A stretch of 9,561 bases of DNA from NCBI GenBank assembly GCA_003566475.1, contig PXDE01000284.1:1-9561 (forward strand), given 5' to 3'. Numbering within the stretch: position 1 is the first letter of the stretch; each line of letters starts with the position of its first letter. Under the pieces are notes generated by a model, which had not been told where the DNA came from, ran no database searches, and saw nothing but the letters and a program-made list of their open reading frames with translations. Below are positions 5,130-9,561 of this stretch, in pieces. Source of the stretch: PVC group bacterium (GTDB lineage: Bacteria; Verrucomicrobiota; Kiritimatiellia; SS1-B-03-39; PXDE01). Made by a program: the position numbers and the translations under genes.

Positions 5130-8100
5130 ATGGAGACCCCGAGGGCGCCCGGGCTGAACCTCTTCGAGCTGTTCATCCGTCGGCCCGTGCTCACCATCAT
5201 GCTGAACGCGTCCCTGGTCGTGTTCGGCCTCATGGGCCTGAGCCGCCTGCCGGTGCGGGAGCTGCCCGACATCGATCCCCCGGTGGTCACGGTGCTCACG
5301 GTGTATCCCGGCGCGGCCGCCGACGTGGTGGAGACGGAAGTCACCGAGACGCTCGAGGAGCAGCTCAGCAGCATCGAGGGGATCAACCTGCTGACCAGCC
5401 AGAGCCGCGAGCAGGTGTCGAGCATCGCGGTGGAGTTCGTGCAGGGGCGCGACATCGACGTCGCCGCCCAGGACGTGCGCGACCGGGTGGCCCGGGTGCG
5501 GGGCCAGCTTCCCGCCGACATCGAGGAGCCGGTGGTGGCCAAGCAGGACGCGGCGGCCCGGCCCATCATGTGGGTGGCCCTGTTCGGCGAGGGGCTGGAC
5601 ATGCAGGAGGTCACCCGCCTGGCCGAGGACCAGATCAAGGACCGCTTGCAGACCGTGGACGGGGTGAGTTCGGTGCTGGTCGGCGGCCCCGAGCAGTACG
5701 CGGTGCGGATCTGGATCGACCCCATCCGCCTGGCCGCCCACGGGCTGACCGTGGGCGACGTGGAGCGGGCCATCCAGGTGCGCAACCTGGAGCTGCCGGG
5801 GGGCCGGATCGAGGGGAGCGACCGGGAGCTGAGCATCCTGACCCGGGGCCAGCTTCCGGACGCCGGATCCTTCAACGATCTGGTGCTCGTCCAGGACGGA
5901 ACGCGCACGGTCCGGCTGGGGGACGTGGGGCGGGCCGTGGCCGGGGTCGAGGACGAACGCGCGGTGGCCCGGTTCAACGGCCAGCCCGCGGTGGGGCTGG
6001 GCATCGTGCGCCAGTCGAGGGCCAACACCGTGGACGTGGCCCGGAACATCCGCCGGGTGATGGCCGAGATCGCCCCCATGCTGCCGCCGGGGCTTCAGGT
6101 CGAGATTCCGTACGACGAGTCCGTGTTCGTGTCCAAGGCGGTGCGCGAAGTGTGGGCCACCCTGGGCATCGCCTTCCTGCTGGTGGTGCTGGTGATCTTC
6201 GTGTTTCTCCGCAGCGTGCGGTCCACGGTGGTCCCCGCCCTGGCCGTGCCCATCTCCATCGCCACCACCTTCGGCATCCTCTACGCGCTGAACTTCTCCA
6301 TCAACATCTTCACCCTGCTCGCGCTCCTGCTGGCCATCGGCATTGTGGTGGACGACTCCATCGTGGTGCTGGAGAACATCTACCGGCATATCGAGGAGGG
6401 GCACCGTCCGTTCGAGGCGGCCATCATGGCCATGCGCGAGATCTCGTTCGCGGTGGTGGTCACCACGGTCACCCTGGTCTCCATCTTCCTCCCCCTGACC
6501 TTTGTGGGCGGGCTCACCGGCCGCCTCCTGCTGGAGTTCGCGGTCTCCCTGTCCGTGGCCGTGGTGGTGTCGTCGGTGGTGGCGCTGACCCTGGCCCCCA
6601 TGGTCGGAGCCCGCGTGCTCCGGCCCGTGCGGCAGGCCGAGCACGGGACGGTGTTCAACTACTTCGAGCGCAAGCTCGACGGGCTGAACCGCCGCTACGA
6701 TCGGGCCCTGTCCTGGGCGCTCCGGCACCGGCCCGCCGTGCTGATCCTGGCCGGGCTCACCCTGGTGCTGTCGGTCGCCCTGTTCCGGGGGCTGGACCAG
6801 GAGTTCCTGCCCGAGGAGGACAAGGCCCGGCTGGTGCTGATCTCGCTGTCCCCGCAGGGCTCGACCCCGGAGTACACGGACCGGATGATGCGGCAGGTCG
6901 AGTCCATCATGGCCGAGACGCCCGGGGTGCATTCCTTCTTCTCCGCGGTGGCGCTGCCGTTCCAGGGACCGGGCGACCCCGCTCTGGGGGTGATGTTCGC
7001 CCGCCTCGACGAGCGCGGCCGTCCCCATGTCCGGGACATGGTGCAGGGCCCGGCCGGCCTGGGGTTCCGCATCTTCTCGGAGTCCGAGGGGGCGCTCGGG
7101 TTCCCCATCATGTCCAAGGCCGTGGACACGGACTTCGGCCAGCCCTTCCAGCTCGTGCTCACCGCGAACGACCTCGGCGAGCTCAACCGGACGGCCCAGG
7201 CCGTGGTGGGCCGGCTGCGCCGGGAGGGGTTCGTGGCCAACCCGCGCAGCAGCTTCGAGATCGACAAGCCCGAGCTCCGGGTGGAGATCGACCGCGACCG
7301 CGCCGACGCGCTGGGGGTGAGTGTGGCCGAGGTCTCGCGGACGTTGCAGCTCCTGTTCTCGCCGTTCACCATCTCCACCATCACCCGCGACGGAAAGCAG
7401 TACGATGTGATCGTGCAGCTTGAGCGCCCGGACCGGCAGGTGCCCGACGACCTCAGCCGGGTCCAGGTCCGATCCGCCTCGGGACGGATGGTGCCGCTTG
7501 GCAACCTGGTGGCCACGGAGGTCGTGGCCGGTCCCAACCAGATCGAGCGCTTCCGGCGCCAGCGGTCGGCCACCATCGAGGCCACCCCGGTGGGCATCAC
7601 CCTCGGCGAGGCCATCGCCCGCACCGAGGCCTTCCTGCCCGAGCTGCTTCCGGACGGATTCGGCCACGACTGGAAGGGCGAGGCCCGCAACCTCCGGGAA
7701 TCGTCCTACGACCTCTACCTGTTCATGTTCCTCTCGGTGGTCGTGGTGTACATGGTGCTGGGGGCGCAGTTCGAGAGCTTCGTCCACCCCCTGGTGGTGA
7801 TGATGGCCCTGCCGCTCGCCTTCGTGGGCGCCTTCGGGCTGCTCTACGGGCTGAGCTGGGTCAACTTCCTGGGGGCCTCCCTGTTCGGCTGGGCCAACTA
7901 CGCGCCCGATCCGCCCAATCTGGTGGTTCTCCTGTCCCGGATCGTGCCCCGCATCCCGTCCATGAACATGAATGTGTTCAGCCAGGTGGGGCTGATCCTG
8001 CTGGTGGCCCTGGTGTGCAAGAACTCCATCCTTATCGTCGAGTTCGCCAACCAGCTCCGAGCCCGCGGCCTGAGCCCCCGCGACGCGGTGTACCGCGCGG

Positions 8101-8384
8101 CCCGCCTGCGCTTCCGGCCCATTCTCATGACCAGCCTGTCCACGATCGCCGGCATCCTGCCCATTGCCATCGGGTTCGGCGGCTCGGCGGAAAGCCGACG
8201 GCCGCTCGGGGTGGTCGCGGTGGGCGGGATGCTTTCGAGCACCCTGCTGACCCTGCTGGTGATTCCCGTCATCTACACCTTCTTCAGCAAACTCGACCGG
8301 GAGGGCCGGAAGGCGGCGGAGGCCTCCGCCGACGAACCCGAGCCGCTTCCAACCTCGGAGGACCTGGTGCATGAACCTGCGTAA
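5130..8384 (+). CDS. RND-family multidrug efflux permease, HAE1 type
   Basis: This 1084-residue AcrB-like proton-driven exporter of the inner membrane pumps substrates from periplasm and bilayer into the outer channel. The ATG at 5130 follows AGGGGG (5118-5123). The start is confirmed by LFELFIRRPVLTIM, the usual N-terminus leading into TM1. The large porter loop follows (PDIDPPVVTVLTVYPGA, VRNLELPGGRIEG), then TM2-TM6 from about residue 338 and TM7 at about 533-555. A second porter loop and TM8-TM12 complete it. The proton-relay residues are all present: D408 and D409 in IGIVVDDSIVV, K964 in LVCKNSILIVEFANQ, and R994 in RFRPILMTS (AcrB D407, D408, K940, R971). It is about 40 residues longer than most HAE1 pumps, mainly because of an extra segment at about residues 909-943. 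Sequence alone does not fix the substrate. Drugs, dyes, detergents or lipids are possible. Metal CusA-type pumps differ in these motifs. Confidence 0.95.
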   Translation: METPRAPGLNLFELFIRRPVLTIMLNASLVVFGLMGLSRLPVRELPDIDPPVVTVLTVYPGAAADVVETEVTETLEEQLSSIEGINLLTSQSREQVSSIAVEFVQGRDIDVAAQDVRDRVARVRGQLPADIEEPVVAKQDAAARPIMWVALFGEGLDMQEVTRLAEDQIKDRLQTVDGVSSVLVGGPEQYAVRIWIDPIRLAAHGLTVGDVERAIQVRNLELPGGRIEGSDRELSILTRGQLPDAGSFNDLVLVQDGTRTVRLGDVGRAVAGVEDERAVARFNGQPAVGLGIVRQSRANTVDVARNIRRVMAEIAPMLPPGLQVEIPYDESVFVSKAVREVWATLGIAFLLVVLVIFVFLRSVRSTVVPALAVPISIATTFGILYALNFSINIFTLLALLLAIGIVVDDSIVVLENIYRHIEEGHRPFEAAIMAMREISFAVVVTTVTLVSIFLPLTFVGGLTGRLLLEFAVSLSVAVVVSSVVALTLAPMVGARVLRPVRQAEHGTVFNYFERKLDGLNRRYDRALSWALRHRPAVLILAGLTLVLSVALFRGLDQEFLPEEDKARLVLISLSPQGSTPEYTDRMMRQVESIMAETPGVHSFFSAVALPFQGPGDPALGVMFARLDERGRPHVRDMVQGPAGLGFRIFSESEGALGFPIMSKAVDTDFGQPFQLVLTANDLGELNRTAQAVVGRLRREGFVANPRSSFEIDKPELRVEIDRDRADALGVSVAEVSRTLQLLFSPFTISTITRDGKQYDVIVQLERPDRQVPDDLSRVQVRSASGRMVPLGNLVATEVVAGPNQIERFRRQRSATIEATPVGITLGEAIARTEAFLPELLPDGFGHDWKGEARNLRESSYDLYLFMFLSVVVVYMVLGAQFESFVHPLVVMMALPLAFVGAFGLLYGLSWVNFLGASLFGWANYAPDPPNLVVLLSRIVPRIPSMNMNVFSQVGLILLVALVCKNSILIVEFANQLRARGLSPRDAVYRAARLRFRPILMTSLSTIAGILPIAIGFGGSAESRRPLGVVAVGGMLSSTLLTLLVIPVIYTFFSKLDREGRKAAEASADEPEPLPTSEDLVHEPA

Positions 8385-9561
8385 CTGTTCGCTGACCGCC
8401 GCGGCGGCATCCGTCCTCGCTCTGGCCGGCCTTCGCGCCCAGACCCCGGTCCCGTTGCCGCCTCCCGAGGCCCCCGCCGACGTGGCCCCGATCCTGCCGG
8501 CCGAGCTCGATCTCGATACGGCCATCGGGCTGGCCCGGAGGTTCAGTCCCCGCATCGGCCTGGCCCAGGAGCGGTGGATCGAGGAGGACGAGCGCCGGAC
8601 GGAGGCCCGCTCTCGGATCGGTCCTCGGGTCAATCTGCTGGGCGGGGCCCGGTCGGTCGACAGCGGTCTCATCGAGGGGTTCGGCCCCGGGGTGGAGCCG
8701 GAGACCCGGTCGTGGCAGGCCGGGGTCGAAGTCCGCCAGCCGCTCTACTACGGCGGTTCCCTGCGGTCCCAGATCGAGGCCCAGAACTTCCGGGGCCGGG
8801 CCGCTCGGGAGGACGCTCGGGCCTCCCGCTACGACGTGATGCTCGAAACCACCCAGGCCTTCTTCGCGGCCATGCTGGCCCGCGACACGGTGGCCGTGCA
8901 GGAGGAGTCGCTGCGGGTGCTCCAGGAACAGGAGGCCCTGGCCCGGAACCGGTTCGAGGCGGGCACCGGCTCGCGGTTCGACGTGTTGCAGGCGGAGGTG
9001 GCGTCGCGGAGCGCCCGGCCCCCGCTGCTTCGGGCCCGGACGCGGAGCCGGCTCGCCGTCGAGGAGCTGCGCCGGGTGATCGGCCTCCCGTTCGCGCCGG
9101 GGCAGGGGCCGGGGGATATCGCGCTGGTCGGCGACTGGCCGTTTCCCCGGATCGACTTCACTCCGGAGGACGCATTCGAGGCCGCGCTCGCCTACCGGCC
9201 GGAACTCGCGTCGGTGGAGCAGCAGCGACGGGCCGGGGAGAAGGATCTGGAGTCGGCCCGGCAGGCCCGGCGGCCCCAGGTGGACGCCGTGGCCGGCTAC
9301 TACTTCCGAAGCAAGCAGTTCGGCGACGGTCTGGGCGACTCCCTCGACGGCTGGGAGGTCGGCGTGCAGGCGACGCTTCCCCTCTGGACCTTCGGGCAGA
9401 ACCGCAGCCGCATCCGGCAGGCCGAGTCCAGGGTCCGTCAGGCCGACTTCCGGGAACTGGCCCTACGCCAGGCCATCGAGGTCGAGGTGGCCGCCGCCTA
9501 TGCCGACTGGCAGGTGGCCCTGGACATTCTCGACACCGCGCAGGCGCTCATCGACCAGGCC
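8371..9561 (+). CDS. TolC-like outer-membrane efflux protein (3' end beyond window)
   Basis: The ATG at 8371 overlaps the permease end by 14 bases, with GGAGG at 8357-8361 nine bases upstream. The frame is open for 397 codons to the window edge, and family members usually have 430-480 residues, so most of the protein is here. Residues 1-23 are a signal peptide (AAAASVLALAGLRA, cleavage before Gln24). Two outer-membrane efflux protein repeats follow. The first has LDLDTAIGLARRFSPRI, VRQPLYYGG and ARNRFEAGTGSRFDVLQAEV. The second has FEAALAYRPEL, VGVQATLPLWTFGQNRSRIRQAE and IEVEVAAAYADWQ. Three such chains would form the trimeric barrel and alpha-tunnel docking on the adaptor. It is translationally coupled to the permease, so pump and channel are made together, which suggests a dedicated channel and not a shared TolC. 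Confidence 0.93.
   Translation, partial: MNLRNCSLTAAAASVLALAGLRAQTPVPLPPPEAPADVAPILPAELDLDTAIGLARRFSPRIGLAQERWIEEDERRTEARSRIGPRVNLLGGARSVDSGLIEGFGPGVEPETRSWQAGVEVRQPLYYGGSLRSQIEAQNFRGRAAREDARASRYDVMLETTQAFFAAMLARDTVAVQEESLRVLQEQEALARNRFEAGTGSRFDVLQAEVASRSARPPLLRARTRSRLAVEELRRVIGLPFAPGQGPGDIALVGDWPFPRIDFTPEDAFEAALAYRPELASVEQQRRAGEKDLESARQARRPQVDAVAGYYFRSKQFGDGLGDSLDGWEVGVQATLPLWTFGQNRSRIRQAESRVRQADFRELALRQAIEVEVAAAYADWQVALDILDTAQALIDQA

Noticed and set aside
3845..6079. 744-codon minus-strand frame across tetR, adaptor and permease
   Set aside because: It runs antisense through three genes with clear family motifs on the plus strand, and its composition is biased Ser/Arg/Pro then His/Gly with no motifs.
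4539..8672. 1377-codon open frame on the minus strand across the permease
   Set aside because: It is the antisense shadow of the RND permease and adjacent genes. High GC in third positions removes stops; the His/Gly/Glu-rich translation has no domain pattern.

Overview
The window is GC-rich DNA from what looks like a Gram-negative bacterium: it encodes a complete tripartite RND efflux operon with a periplasmic adaptor, an inner-membrane pump and an outer-membrane channel. Several families of short, degenerate, spurious-ORF-producing repeats sit at gene junctions (ACCGATA, CCCTGA/CTGAACC, CTGAAACCTGAAGG, AATGGACGC, ACGAAAGGC and AGGGYCTGTCCC). From general knowledge I associate such clutter with PVC-group bacteria (Kiritimatiellota or Verrucomicrobiota). 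That placement is an inference, not something the sequence proves.

Left part (1-3250), a worn accessory region. It opens with the last 35 codons of a probable transposase. Next come about 600 bases without a gene, holding tandem hairpins, a perfect 34-bp palindrome inside a 59-bp dyad, and a low-complexity repeat block. A complete EVE-domain gene (723-1208, +) follows. It converges with a truncated MmeI-like type IIL restriction-modification gene (start 2944, -). The remnant keeps the nuclease motif D-X9-E-X-K and the SAM-binding motif DPACGSGNF. It has an in-frame low-complexity insert between them and stops matching the family just before the catalytic NPPF/Y motif, where repeat-like sequence takes over. 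Upstream of this gene lies an 11-unit array of a 12-bp motif (3004-3234).

Right part (3300-9561), a compact efflux operon on the + strand: TetR-family repressor, RND adaptor lipoprotein, HAE1-type RND permease and TolC-like outer-membrane factor. The last gene is cut by the window end. The first two genes meet as TAATG, adaptor and permease are 1 base apart, and permease and channel overlap by 14 bases. Each downstream gene has a Shine-Dalgarno sequence inside the end of the preceding gene. Two near-identical 15-bp dyads (ATTCA-N5-TGAAT and GTTCA-N5-TGAAC) overlie the probable promoter and start codon of the tetR gene. They are strong candidates for the repressor's own operator, which would make the whole operon autoregulated and inducible.

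I found no clearly new multi-gene system. The points most worth checking are the dual operator with a possibly leaderless repressor start, the phased 12-bp array, the large palindrome, the repeat-riddled restriction gene beside an EVE gene, and an extra segment of about 35 residues in the permease.
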